Below, piece by piece: positions 8,055 to 15,829 of a stretch of DNA of 64,000 bases. Location of the stretch: contig JALOQF010000001.1 of assembly GCA_025459425.1 (NCBI GenBank), forward strand, positions 1-64,000, read 5' to 3'. The position numbers and the translations under genes are program-made. Source of the stretch: Myxococcaceae bacterium (GTDB taxonomy: Bacteria > Myxococcota > Myxococcia > Myxococcales > Myxococcaceae). Numbering within the stretch: the stretch's first letter is position 1; each line of letters begins with the position of its first letter. The notes under the pieces were generated by a model, which saw only the letters and a list, made by a program, of their open reading frames with translations, searched no databases and had not been told where the DNA came from.

Positions 8055-8333
8055 TCACGGCGGTGCTCGCGGTGATGGAGGGCCGGCGCCGAGCGCGTCG
8101 AGCCAGAGCAGCGCCGTGGCGCCGCCGACGACGGCGAAGAGCAGGCTGGTGGGAAAGATCTGATGCCACAGGCCCTCGCGCGCGACGGCCGCGGTGACGA
8201 GCCCGGCCGAGAGCGAGCCCAGCACGGCGGCGATGAGGGCCGTGCTCGGTGCCAGCGTGCGCGTGTGCGGGAGCAGGGGGCGCATGACGAAGACGCAGAA
8301 GACCCCGACGCCGACGAAGGCGAGCAGGCTCAC
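8055..8333 (-). CDS. Small integral membrane protein
   Basis: A 92-residue protein with three predicted membrane helices (about 1-20, 28-50, 60-80), starting MSLLAFVGVGVFCVFVMRP. It overlaps the pirin gene by 4 bp (ATGA), so the two are translationally coupled. I do not recognise a family; size and layout recall small stress-induced membrane proteins. It is the last gene of the unit starting from the promoter at 9536-9551. Confidence 0.6.
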   Translation of the reverse strand: MSLLAFVGVGVFCVFVMRPLLPHTRTLAPSTALIAAVLGSLSAGLVTAAVAREGLWHQIFPTSLLFAVVGGATALLWLDALGAGPPSPRAPP

Positions 8334-9040
8334 ACGTGGTTCCCGGGTGGCGCAGCGGCGACCTCGATGAGGAGCAGCTCGGAGCGCTCTCGCGCCGTGA
8401 CGGACAAGGCCGAGGCGTCGGTCACCGACGCGCCGTCACCGACGGACAGCTCGAGGTCTCCGCAGGCGACCCGCCCCGTCACCACGTGGAGCCAGGCAGC
8501 GCGCCCCGGCGCGAGGGGATAAATGACGTGCTGCCCCGGCTCGATGACGACCGACGACACCAGCGCGTCCACGTCGAGGTGCAGCGAGCCGGCGCGGCCA
8601 TCGGGTGACGCGACGACCCGCCAGGCCCCGCGCCTCGAGGCGAGGGTGAAGTGCTGCTGGGTGTGCGCGGGCGAGGCGGGGTTGGTTGGAGGCCCGAAGG
8701 CAATCTGGAAGAACGAGACCCAGTCGTGGGACGAGGTGTTGGTCTCGTGCTCTTCGCCCTGCCGTGACGTCTGAAACTCGCCCGCGCGCAGCACGCCCGA
8801 GTCGCCGCTGTCGGCCTTCCACGTCAGGGTGCCTTCGACGACGTAGGTGAGCACCTCGGCAGGGCGTGCGCGCCGCAGCGCTTCGCTCCCCGGCGGCAAC
8901 AGGCTCTCATCGAGCACCGTCATCGCGTGAAACGCGTCGGCCTGTCCGGCGCGGGCGCCGCCCAGGGAATGCCAGACCGAGCCCGCCGACGACGCGGGCC
9001 GCTCGTGCAGGCGGGTGCTCGATGGGTAGACGGACAGCAT
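8330..9040 (-). CDS. Pirin family protein (bicupin)
   Basis: A 236-residue protein with two cupin halves. The N-terminal half has the pirin signature around FHAMTVLDE, RARPAEVLTYVVEGTLTW, GEFQTSRQGEEHETN and SHDWVSFFQI; the C-terminal half is HVIYPLAPGRAAWLHVVTG. Pirins coordinate iron through His/Glu; some act as quercetinases and others as redox sensors. The His pattern is partly altered here (EVLTY where many have HPHRGFETVTY), so metal binding is not certain. It lies 63 nt downstream of the helical stress-protein gene and overlaps the next gene by 4 bp. Confidence 0.8.
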   Translation of the reverse strand: MLSVYPSSTRLHERPASSAGSVWHSLGGARAGQADAFHAMTVLDESLLPPGSEALRRARPAEVLTYVVEGTLTWKADSGDSGVLRAGEFQTSRQGEEHETNTSSHDWVSFFQIAFGPPTNPASPAHTQQHFTLASRRGAWRVVASPDGRAGSLHLDVDALVSSVVIEPGQHVIYPLAPGRAAWLHVVTGRVACGDLELSVGDGASVTDASALSVTARERSELLLIEVAAAPPGNHV

Positions 9041-9103
9041 GGGGCCTCCACGGCCACGGCGGGGCGACGCGAAGCGCGTCCAGACGGTGCTACGGCGAGG
9101 CGT

Positions 9104-9472
9104 CTAACGGAGCGCCCGGCGCAGGCCCGTCTTGCTCGCGCTCAACCCGTTCGCGGCCGCCGAGGCGACCCGCTTCGATGCGCTGGCGGCGCCACGCTTG
9201 ATGGCCTTCACCACGGCTTCTCTGACGGTGGGGTCGCGGTGGAGCGCGCGCTCGGCAGCGACCCCGACCAGCCCGCCAGCCCCCAGCAGCAGGCCTGCAG
9301 TCACGGCCGGGTGCTTCTTCGCCAGGGTCTCGGCCGCACCGGCTGCCTCTTCGAGCCCTGCCTTCGCTCGCCGCGCGAGGCGCTTCCCGAGCGGCGCAGC
9401 CTTCGCCAGCGCAGTCACTCCCTTCTTCGTCGAGGTGGTGCGGGGCGCGGGTTTCGGAAGGGTGGCGGCCAT
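9104..9472 (-). CDS. Small Lys/Ala-rich helical protein
   Basis: A 122-residue basic protein rich in Ala, Lys and Arg with one short hydrophobic stretch (VTAGLLLGAGGLVGVAAERAL, about residues 58-78) that could be membrane-associated. The rest is predicted helical. No family recognised. The ATG at 9472 was chosen because the sigma-54 promoter at 9536-9551 is just upstream. It heads an operon with the pirin gene. Two other sigma-54 targets in the cluster (12144-12404 and 16027-16344) encode similar short Ala-rich helical proteins. Confidence 0.6.
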   Translation of the reverse strand: MAATLPKPAPRTTSTKKGVTALAKAAPLGKRLARRAKAGLEEAAGAAETLAKKHPAVTAGLLLGAGGLVGVAAERALHRDPTVREAVVKAIKRGAASASKRVASAAANGLSASKTGLRRALR

Positions 9473-9535
9473 GTCGGCTCCTGTGCAGCGTCGGTCGGGG
9501 TGGTCGACCCCACGCGGGCGGTCGAGGCTCGATGG

Positions 9536-9551
9536 AGCATCGGGCGTGCCA
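9536..9551 (-). promoter_or_regulatory. Predicted sigma-54 promoter, leftward
   Basis: The minus strand reads TGGCACGCCCGATGCT: full -24 TGGCACG and -12 TGCT at correct spacing. Expected start near 9526 gives a leader of about 54 nt before the ATG at 9472. Divergent to 9692-9707 across a shared palindrome pair. Confidence 0.8.
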
Positions 9552-9593
9552 CTCGGCGCCTGCATCGGCCGCTTCCACGACGGCCGCGTGGGT

Positions 9594-9629
9594 CCATCAT
9601 TTCGATGGGGGCCCCGGTCACGGTGATGG
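9594..9629. promoter_or_regulatory. Pair of 15-bp palindromic activator sites
   Basis: CCATCATTTCGATGG (9594-9608) is a perfect CCRTCR-N3-YGAYGG palindrome. CGGTCACGGTGATGG (9615-9629) has a perfect right half. Centres are 21 bp apart, so both lie on the same face of the helix. The pair sits midway between divergent promoters: 51 bp from the left -24 GG and 71 bp from the right one. A possible third weak copy is at 9631-9645. Confidence 0.75.
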
Positions 9630-9691
9630 CCGTGTCGCGATGACGTACGGCCACGGGTGAGTTCCGCGACCTCGACGTGCGGACGAGTCAG

Positions 9692-9707
9692 GGGCACGTG
9701 GGGTGCA
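9692..9707 (+). promoter_or_regulatory. Predicted sigma-54 promoter
   Basis: GGGCACGTGGGGTGCA: GGCACG at -24 and TGCA at -12. The -12 C (9706) is exactly 14 nt before the ATG at 9720, predicting a leaderless mRNA. There is no recognisable ribosome-binding site in front of that ATG, which fits. Confidence 0.72.
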
Positions 9708-9719
9708 GCCGCTGGCACC

Positions 9720-11552
9720 ATGAGACGGCGCCTCGGGCGGTTCGTGTTGGCGCTCGTCGTCACGACGGTCGTACTCTTCGTGGGCCTCAACGGGCTGCTG
9801 CAGACCTCGTGGCCGCTGCGCTGGCTCAACGCCGACCCCGACCATCTCCACGTCGACTACCGGAACGCGTGGACCCTCTGGCCCCCGTTCTCGCTTCACC
9901 TCGACGACCTCGTCATCTCGTTCCAGGACGTCGAGACGCAGGTCGAGCTCCGCGCCGACCACCTCGACGGTGTGCTGTCGCCGTGGGCCTTGCGCTCGCT
10001 GCGCCTCGAGGCGCACGACGTGGCCGCGTCGGGCGTCGTGTTCAGGCTGAGGCCGAGACCCACGAGCGCCCCGCCGCCCGGTGGCCGGAGCCTGCAGCCA
10101 GACATCGCCGCCTTCGACGACGCGCCGGCGTCACCGGGCGAGCAGTGGCCCGCGCTCGTCACCCTGGCGCTCACCCGCGTGACGCTCACCGACGTCCGTG
10201 AGGTCTGGGTGAGTGAGGTGCGCACCGTCGGCAACGCCATCATCTCCGGCTCCATGACGTTCGAGGCCCGACGTTCGCTCTCGCTGGACGAGGCGGTGGT
10301 GACCAGCCGTGGGGCCACGGTGACGAGGGGGCCCGAGCCCCTCCTGGCCCTCGACGCGCTCGACGCGAAGCTCACCCTCGAGCGACTCGTCTTCGAGACG
10401 GCCGCGGGGCCCGATGCGCGGAAGCTGTCCGCCGACGTCTCGCTCTTGGGCGTCGTAGCCCCCGGCGTTCTGGGCCCAGCGGGCTTCGCGGCGGTGCCCT
10501 GGCTGGCCCCTGGCACGGGCGACGGGCCGGTGACGGCAGCGCTCCACGTCGTGCGAGGCGTGGTGCAGCCCTCGAGCCGATTGCACGTGGCGGTGCCGCG
10601 CTTCACGGTCGGCGCGGGCCCGGTCACCCTGCAGGGCGGCAGCGTGCTCGACCTGAGCGCCACCGAGCGGGCCTGGCAGGTCGACCTGGTGATGGCTTCG
10701 GCGACGGTCACCGGGGGCGTCGGGGTGCCGCGGCTCGACGTCGAGCGGCTCGAGGTCGTCGCGCAGGGAGCGACCGACCTCACCGAGCCGCTTCGCCCGA
10801 GGGTGCTCGTCACCGCTCACGGCGGACGTGCTCGCGACGTGCGGGCGGTCAATCGGCTCCTCGACCCCACGTCAGGGCTGCGGGTCGTCAGCGGCGCCGT
10901 GCACCTCGACGCCACCTTCGCCTACGACCTGAAGACGGGAACGGGCGACGGGGCGCTGCGGGCGTCGGTGAGCCGCCTCGAGCTCGAGAGCCGTATCGCG
11001 CGGCTCTCGGGGCGCTGCAGGCTCGAGCTGCACCTTCGCAGCTTCGACGCCGAGACTGGGCGGCTCCACCTCGATGGGAGCTCGCTCGAGCTCCTCGACG
11101 CGACCGTCTTCGCCGACCGCCGACGCTACGATGGCTTCTGGCTCAAGGTCCGGGTGCCGGGCTGGGCCTGGTGGACCGCCGCGCCGCGGAGAACACAGGC
11201 GACCGTCGAGCTCGAGCTGCAGCACCTGCAGCCGGTGATGGGCATCGTGGCGGCGCAGGTCGAGCTGCCGTTCCCCATTCGCCTCATGTCCGACCATCGC
11301 GAGGTGTCGTCCGCTGCGTCCATCACCATCACGGGTGACGGCGTCGACGTGCGGGGGCTCCACGTGCACGCGAAGGCGCTCGAGGTGTGGGCCGACGTCC
11401 AGCTGAACGAGAAGGGCGTGTGGGGCGCGGCGCTGGTCGACTCGTGGCCAGTGGTAGCGGCCATCGAGTTCAAGGGCACCCGGCACGAGCCGGTGCTCTC
11501 GGACGCGGCGGCGTGGTTTCGCGGCTTCCGGGCCCGTCACCGCGGTGAGTGA
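9720..11552 (+). CDS. AsmA-like / envelope protein with one N-terminal membrane anchor
   Basis: A 610-residue protein with an N-terminal anchor (about residues 6-26) followed by LNADPDHLHVDYRNAWTLWPPFSLHLDDL, as at the start of AsmA/DUF748-like bridging proteins. The long remainder is beta-rich with repeated short amphipathic strands and no enzymatic motif. AsmA-like proteins are thought to form beta-groove bridges for lipid traffic between membranes; that role here is inferred. The 3' end overlaps the convergent HdeD-like gene by 16 bp (11537-11552). Confidence 0.6.
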   Translation: MRRRLGRFVLALVVTTVVLFVGLNGLLQTSWPLRWLNADPDHLHVDYRNAWTLWPPFSLHLDDLVISFQDVETQVELRADHLDGVLSPWALRSLRLEAHDVAASGVVFRLRPRPTSAPPPGGRSLQPDIAAFDDAPASPGEQWPALVTLALTRVTLTDVREVWVSEVRTVGNAIISGSMTFEARRSLSLDEAVVTSRGATVTRGPEPLLALDALDAKLTLERLVFETAAGPDARKLSADVSLLGVVAPGVLGPAGFAAVPWLAPGTGDGPVTAALHVVRGVVQPSSRLHVAVPRFTVGAGPVTLQGGSVLDLSATERAWQVDLVMASATVTGGVGVPRLDVERLEVVAQGATDLTEPLRPRVLVTAHGGRARDVRAVNRLLDPTSGLRVVSGAVHLDATFAYDLKTGTGDGALRASVSRLELESRIARLSGRCRLELHLRSFDAETGRLHLDGSSLELLDATVFADRRRYDGFWLKVRVPGWAWWTAAPRRTQATVELELQHLQPVMGIVAAQVELPFPIRLMSDHREVSSAASITITGDGVDVRGLHVHAKALEVWADVQLNEKGVWGAALVDSWPVVAAIEFKGTRHEPVLSDAAAWFRGFRARHRGE

Positions 11553-12127
11553 GCGGCCGCGTCGACGCCGTCCTGCCGGTTGGCGCTCGCCGTCAGGGCC
11601 AGCGCGCCGACGCCGACGACGGACCCGACCAGGCGCGCGACCGACGTTACGGTGGCGTCGCGCCAGGTCGACAGCGCCCACGCCGAGAGCGCGCCGAAGA
11701 GGAGGGCGCCCAGCAGGCCGGGCCACGACAGCCGACGCCGCAGCACCAGCACGTCGAGGGCCCGCACGAGCGCGCCCGAGGCGCACGACAAGCCCAGCAG
11801 CAGCACGATGGCCTGGGGCGACGCCGAGAACGACGGCACCGCCGCGAGGAACCACACGAGCGCCGCGCCGGCCAGGTTCGTTCCACCGGAGACGAGGTGG
11901 GCGGTGCCGCTGCCGTGACGTCGCTGGAGCGAGGCGCCGGCGCCCAGCTCGAGGAAGGCCCAGCCGAGCGCGAGCGTGAGCGGCAGGCGCACGCTGGTGG
12001 CCATCGCCGAGGAGAACGAGCTCGCCACGAGGGCCAGCCCGAGGGCCGCCACCACGGGGCCGACCACGACGGGCCAGGGTTTCACCGAAGACGGCGGAGG
12101 CGCAGTGACGAGGGACAGTGGAGCCAT
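11537..12127 (-). CDS. HdeD-like (DUF308-type) multipass membrane protein
   Basis: A 196-residue protein with about six membrane helices in short repeats (GPVVAALGLALV, LTLALGWAFLELGAG, NLAGAALVWFLAAV, IVLLLGLSCASGALV, PGLLGALLFGALSAW, LVGSVVGVGALAL), the pattern of HdeD/DUF308 acid-stress membrane proteins. It is the third gene of the unit 12592-11537 from the leftward sigma-54 promoter at 12622-12637, 16 nt after the preceding gene. Family assignment rests on topology and short motifs. Confidence 0.55.
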   Translation of the reverse strand: MAPLSLVTAPPPSSVKPWPVVVGPVVAALGLALVASSFSSAMATSVRLPLTLALGWAFLELGAGASLQRRHGSGTAHLVSGGTNLAGAALVWFLAAVPSFSASPQAIVLLLGLSCASGALVRALDVLVLRRRLSWPGLLGALLFGALSAWALSTWRDATVTSVARLVGSVVGVGALALTASANRQDGVDAAAHSPR

Positions 12128-12143
12128 GGCGGTCACCTGGGCG

Positions 12144-12404
12144 CTACGGCGTCGGGTGCTCGACCACGTCGCTCGCGGTCTTCGCCACGGCGCCGTCCTC
12201 GAGGGTGGCGAGCACACGCGCGCCGGCACCGTTCGGCGCGCGCGTGGTGGCTCGCTCCAGACGCGTCTGCTGTGCCGCCTCGTCGACGCGATGGGCGATC
12301 TGTTCGAGCGCCGCAGCGACGCCGGGGCCCGCCCGCCGTGCGGCCTCTTCGAGGCGCTGCGCGGCGTCGGTGACTTGCCGTTCGACGGCATTCTTCGCGG
12401 ACAT
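12144..12404 (-). CDS. Short Ala-rich helical protein
   Basis: An 86-residue protein beginning MSAKNAVERQVTDAAQRLEE, predicted almost wholly helical with heptad-like Ala/Leu spacing over residues 1-50 and a flexible tail. Soluble, no membrane segment. No named family recognised; it resembles small stress-induced coiled-coil proteins such as the one at 16027-16344. A GAGGGAG ribosome-binding site precedes the ATG. Middle gene of the three-gene unit. Confidence 0.6.
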   Translation of the reverse strand: MSAKNAVERQVTDAAQRLEEAARRAGPGVAAALEQIAHRVDEAAQQTRLERATTRAPNGAGARVLATLEDGAVAKTASDVVEHPTP

Positions 12405-12433
12405 GGTGGCTCCCTCGTTGGGCTCACGAAACG

Positions 12434-12592
12434 TCAGAGGGCTCGCCGGCCGAGGATGATGCGAACGAGGATCGTCGCCAGGGCCAGCACGAGGAGCAGG
12501 TGAATGAGCGCCCCGAAGTTGACGCTCACCGACAGGCCGATGACCCACAGCAGCAGAAGAACCCCCGCCACCACCCAGAGCAGATCGAGCAT
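12434..12592 (-). CDS. 52-residue lmo0937-family-like membrane protein
   Basis: A tiny protein with two membrane helices, MLDLLWVVAGVLLLLWVIGL and GALIHLLLVLALATILVRII, ending GRRAL. It matches the protein at 15830-15988 through the shared GxLIHLLLVLA...LVRxIxGR motif, so the two are paralogues in one regulon. This layout is that of small hydrophobic proteins annotated as lmo0937 family, often stress induced; function unknown. A strong AAGGAAAGG ribosome-binding site precedes it, and the sigma-54 promoter at 12622-12637 starts the mRNA about 20 nt upstream. Confidence 0.8.
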   Translation of the reverse strand: MLDLLWVVAGVLLLLWVIGLSVSVNFGALIHLLLVLALATILVRIILGRRAL

Positions 12593-12621
12593 GAGTCACC
12601 TTTCCTTTCGGGGGCTGTCGT

Positions 12622-12637
12622 CGCATGCGCCGTGCCG
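12622..12637 (-). promoter_or_regulatory. Predicted sigma-54 promoter, leftward
   Basis: The minus strand reads CGGCACGGCGCATGCG: GGCACGG at -24 and TGC at -12, spacing correct. Mismatches are at the first base, at the first T of TTGC and at the final W. Expected start near 12611, just ahead of the ribosome-binding site of the gene at 12592. Divergent to 12764-12779. Confidence 0.65.
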
Positions 12638-12677
12638 GTGGAAGGGCTTCGAGTTGCGCCCAGCGGTCGGGGCGACA

Positions 12678-12713
12678 GCGTCAACGTGATGGACGCCTCC
12701 ATCATCATGACGG
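12678..12713. promoter_or_regulatory. Pair of 15-bp palindromic activator sites
   Basis: GCGTCAACGTGATGG (12678-12692, 11 of 12 positions) and CCATCATCATGACGG (12699-12713, perfect) with centres 21 bp apart. They lie about 50 bp from the leftward -24 GG and 59 bp from the rightward one, so one enhancer pair can serve both promoters. Confidence 0.78.
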
Positions 12714-12763
12714 CCGCGCGCGCGCGTTGGCTCCCGCGGGTGCTCCGCGCAGCACGCCTGAGC

Positions 12764-12779
12764 TGGAACCCCCGTTGCA
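12764..12779 (+). promoter_or_regulatory. Predicted sigma-54 promoter
   Basis: TGGAACCCCCGTTGCA: TGG at -24 and the full TTGCA at -12. The -12 C (12778) is exactly 14 nt before the ATG at 12792, again predicting a leaderless mRNA. Confidence 0.75.
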
Positions 12780-12791
12780 CCGCGATGGCTG

Positions 12792-15221
12792 ATGGACCTC
12801 TCCGTGCCGCACGGCCTCAGCCAGGCCACCGCCGCCGAACGGCTGGCCACCGATGGGCCGAACGCGCTCACGCAAAAGCCCGGGACGCCCTGGTGGAGGC
12901 TCTTCGCCGGTCAGTTCACCTCGCCGCTCGTCTGGCTCCTCGTCGCCGCGGCGGGCGTGTCGGGCGCCCTCGGGCAGGGCATCGAAGCCATCGCCATCGG
13001 CACCATCATCGCGCTGAACGCCGTCGTCGGCTTCGTGCAGGAGTTTCGCGCGCAGTCCTCGGTGCTGGCCCTCCGGGCGTTGACGGCCCCCCGCGCCCGC
13101 GTCGAGCGGGACGGCGTCCACGCGCTCGTGCCTGCCACCGAGGTGGTGGTGGGCGACCTGCTGGTGCTCGAAGCCGGAGACGTGGTGGCGGCCGACGCGC
13201 AGGTCGTCGAGGCGAACCGGCTCGCGACGGTCGAGGCCGCCCTCACCGGAGAGAGCGCGCCCAGCGAGAAGTCCACCGTCGACGCCGGGCCCGAGGCGCC
13301 GCTGGCCGAGCAGGCGAACCACCTCTTCATGGGCACGCCCGTGGCCACCGGCACCGGCCGCGCCATCGTCACCGCGACGGGCGCCCGCACCGAGCTGGGA
13401 AAGATTGCGTCGCTGCTCGACTCGGCCAGCGAGGTGAAGACGCCGCTGCAGGTGCAGCTGTCGCGGGTGAGCCGGGTGTTGATGGTGGCGTGCCTCGCCG
13501 TGGTGGCGCTGGTGGCGCTCCTTGGTGTGGTGCGCGGCGTCCCCGCGCTCGAGGTCTGGGTGTCGGCCGTCTCGTTGGCCGTCGCGGTGGTGCCCGAGGG
13601 CCTGCCCGCCATCGTCACCGTCGCGCTCGCCATCGGCGTTCGGCGCATGGCCGCGCGCCACGTGCTGGTGCGGCGCCTCAGCGCCGTCGAGACGCTCGGC
13701 AGCGCGACCGTCATCGTCACCGACAAGACGGGCACCTTGACGACGGGGCAGATGCGGCTGCGCGAGGTGTGGGGTGACGAGGCGAAGGTGCTCGCCTGCG
13801 CGGTGGCGAACGTCGAAGCCGCGCTCGACGAGACGGGCACCTGGGGCGTCGGAGACCCGACCGAGCTCGCGCTCCTCGTCGCGGCGAAGGCGAAGGGCCT
13901 GCCAGTCGGGCCCGACGCGTCGAATCCGCGCGTGCACGTCAACCCGTTCGACGCCGAGCGCAAGCGCATGAGCGTGCTGCACGCCGACGGGGTGCTCTCG
14001 GTGAAGGGCGCACCGGCGTCGGTGCTGCCGCTCTGCATCGCCGGCACCGAGGGCGCGCTCGAGGCCACGGCGGCGCTCGCACGCAAGGGCCTGCGGGTGC
14101 TCGCCGTCGCGCGCGGCGCGGGCCCCACCGAGTCGGGGCTGACGCTGCTGGGCCTCGTCGGCATCGCGGACCCGCCCCGGCCCGAAGCGACCGCCGCCGT
14201 CGCCACGGCCCGAAGGGCTGGCATTCGAACCATCATGGCGACGGGCGATTCGAAGGACACCGCCGAGGCCATCGCGCGCGAGATGGGTGTGCTCCAGCCG
14301 GGAGACGAGGCCGCTGCCTTCGTGCACGCGCGGGTGACGCCCGAGGCCAAGCTGCTGCTGGTGCGCCAGCTCGTCGAGCGCGGCGAGGTGGTGGCGATGG
14401 TGGGCGACGGCACCAACGACGCCCCGGCGCTGAAGGAAGCGCACATCGGCATCGCGATGGGCATCACCGGCAGCGAGGTGACGCGCGAGGCGGCCGACCT
14501 GCTGCTGGCCAACGACGACTTCGCGAGCATCGTCGCCGCGGTGAAAGAGGGGCGCGGCATCTTCGACAACGTGCAGAAGACGCTCAGCTACCTCCTCACG
14601 GGCAACGTGGGCGAGCTGCTGACGCTCTTCGTGGCCGCGGCGGTCGGCTGGCCGTTGCCGCTGTTGCCGCTGCAGCTGTTGTGGGTGAACCTCGTCACCG
14701 ACGGGTTGCCGGCGCTGGCTCTGGTGATGGACCCCGCTGACGCCGAGGTGCTCGAGCGGCCACCGAGGGACCCGGCGCGGCCGATGCTCGGGCGGCGCGA
14801 GTGGTTCAGCATCGCGGGGCTTGGCACCCTGGTCTCGGCCGTGACACTCGGCGCCTTCAGCTTCGCCCGGGGCACCGACACGCTGGAGCACGCCCGCACC
14901 GTCGCCTTCTCCACGCTCGTCTACTGCCAGGTCTTCAACGCCTTCGGTGCGCGGAGCTTCACGCGCACGTTCCTCGAGGTGGGCTCGTTCACCAACCTTC
15001 GGCTCGTGGGCGTAGTGGTGGTGACGGCGCTGCTGCAGGTGGGCCTGCTGGCGTGGCCCGTCACGCAGCGGCTCTTCGGGCTCGGGCCCTTCGCCTGGTC
15101 GGTCGTCGGTCTCAGCGTCGCGGCGGGGTTGGTGCCGTTGGCGGTGGTCGAGGTGGGCAAGCTCGTGCGCCGCGCGTGGAGCCGCCGTGGAGGTGCCGGG
15201 CAGTGGGCCCGCGAGCCATGA
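12792..15221 (+). CDS. Cation-translocating P-type ATPase (P2A/Ca2+-type)
   Basis: An 809-residue P-type ATPase of the calcium-pump (P2) class. It has an N-terminal cation-ATPase domain (GLSQATAAERL...GPNAL), actuator TGES (about 153), PEGLP in M4 (about 267), phosphorylation motif DKTGTLT (about 311), GDGTNDAPALKEAHIGIAMG (about 538) and a C-terminal six-helix membrane region. It couples ATP hydrolysis to cation export, probably Ca2+ or Mn2+; the exact ion is not decidable by eye. The ATG at 12792 is the only start before the conserved GLSQ segment, and it sits 14 nt after the sigma-54 -12 element. Single-gene unit. Confidence 0.9.
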   Translation: MDLSVPHGLSQATAAERLATDGPNALTQKPGTPWWRLFAGQFTSPLVWLLVAAAGVSGALGQGIEAIAIGTIIALNAVVGFVQEFRAQSSVLALRALTAPRARVERDGVHALVPATEVVVGDLLVLEAGDVVAADAQVVEANRLATVEAALTGESAPSEKSTVDAGPEAPLAEQANHLFMGTPVATGTGRAIVTATGARTELGKIASLLDSASEVKTPLQVQLSRVSRVLMVACLAVVALVALLGVVRGVPALEVWVSAVSLAVAVVPEGLPAIVTVALAIGVRRMAARHVLVRRLSAVETLGSATVIVTDKTGTLTTGQMRLREVWGDEAKVLACAVANVEAALDETGTWGVGDPTELALLVAAKAKGLPVGPDASNPRVHVNPFDAERKRMSVLHADGVLSVKGAPASVLPLCIAGTEGALEATAALARKGLRVLAVARGAGPTESGLTLLGLVGIADPPRPEATAAVATARRAGIRTIMATGDSKDTAEAIAREMGVLQPGDEAAAFVHARVTPEAKLLLVRQLVERGEVVAMVGDGTNDAPALKEAHIGIAMGITGSEVTREAADLLLANDDFASIVAAVKEGRGIFDNVQKTLSYLLTGNVGELLTLFVAAAVGWPLPLLPLQLLWVNLVTDGLPALALVMDPADAEVLERPPRDPARPMLGRREWFSIAGLGTLVSAVTLGAFSFARGTDTLEHARTVAFSTLVYCQVFNAFGARSFTRTFLEVGSFTNLRLVGVVVVTALLQVGLLAWPVTQRLFGLGPFAWSVVGLSVAAGLVPLAVVEVGKLVRRAWSRRGGAGQWAREP

Positions 15222-15280
15222 CGGGGCCGCTGGAGGGCCGCACGTCCAGGGTCGAGGAGGCAGTCGGGCTCACAGGTCGG

Positions 15281-15584
15281 TCAGGACTTCTGGAGCGAGC
15301 CCTGCTTCCGGGCGTCTGTTCCGGAAAAAACAGCACCGACGAACCCGTGGTTCGCCAGCGCTGCGTGTTCGTCCCCCCGACTCCTTCTGGAGCAATGTGC
15401 CGCCCGCCGGTGAGGCCTTCTCCCCGGTTCCGGACCTGCGGTTCTTCTCGTCCATCGCGCCGCCACCTTCGCTCGACGAACCGTGCGAACTCTGACCCGA
15501 GAACGTCGAGCGGCCCTCGTTCTTCACGCGCAGGTTGTTCGACGGAGCCGCAGCCGCTGGCTGAGGCTTTCGACCCGTGTGCAT
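15281..15584 (-). pseudogene. Small hypothetical gene with an apparent frameshift at a G6 run
   Basis: From ATG at 15584 one frame encodes about 71 residues (MHTGRKPQPAAAAPSNNLRV ... LLQKESGG) with coding-like codon bias, up to a run of six Gs on the minus strand (near 15375). Beyond it bias moves to the neighbouring frame, which continues DEHAALANHGFVGAVFSGTD to a TGA at 15281-15283. Read across the shift, the product would be about 100 residues. The unshifted frame runs on to 15270 with poorer codons. This is either a recent frameshift, a sequencing error in the homopolymer, or a programmed shift. The rest of the gap between 15222 and 15829 holds only the promoter region. Confidence 0.4.
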
Positions 15585-15686
15585 CTTCGACGCCACCAGC
15601 CCATCGCCTCGTCGGCGCTGCGGGAGCCCGTCGAAGTGAGGCGCTGGTTCGCTGATCGACCTGCGTGCCGCGCGTCGACGTCCGCC

Positions 15687-15722
15687 GCACCAGAGTGACT
15701 GGCCCCTCGACCAGAGTGACCG
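15687..15722. promoter_or_regulatory. Pair of variant 15-bp activator sites
   Basis: GCACCAGAGTGACTG (15687-15701) and CGACCAGAGTGACCG (15708-15722) share ACCAGAGTGAC and match the cluster consensus CCRTCR-N3-YGAYGG at 9 of 12 positions each. Their centres are exactly 21 bp apart, and the second lies 63 bp upstream of the -24 GG at 15778. The spacing is what makes them credible. Confidence 0.5.
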
Positions 15723-15776
15723 CCTCTCGCGCCGGCGGTGACGACCTGCCCGGCGCACGGCTGTGTCTGGCCTGTG

Positions 15777-15792
15777 GGGCACGCCGCCTGCA
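15777..15792 (+). promoter_or_regulatory. Predicted sigma-54 promoter
   Basis: GGGCACGCCGCCTGCA: GGCACG at -24, TGCA at -12, correct spacing. Expected start near 15803 leaves a 27-nt leader with AAGGAAGG before the ATG at 15830. Drives the two small genes 15830-16344. Confidence 0.7.
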
Positions 15793-15829
15793 CCGGGTCG
15801 GCTCGACGTCTCGAAAGGAAGGTACTGCA

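Noticed and set aside
8927-9643. Plus-strand frame across the helical-protein promoter region
   Set aside because: Covers a well-supported divergent promoter region and is antisense to a better frame.
12705-14891. 728-codon minus-strand frame opposite the P-type ATPase
   Set aside because: Antisense shadow; no domain, and the opposite strand carries all ATPase motifs.
15612-15630. Leftward sigma-54 promoter for the frameshifted small gene
   Set aside because: GGGCTCCCGCAGCGCC on the minus strand has the spacing but lacks the T of TGC and the CACG of the -24 element.
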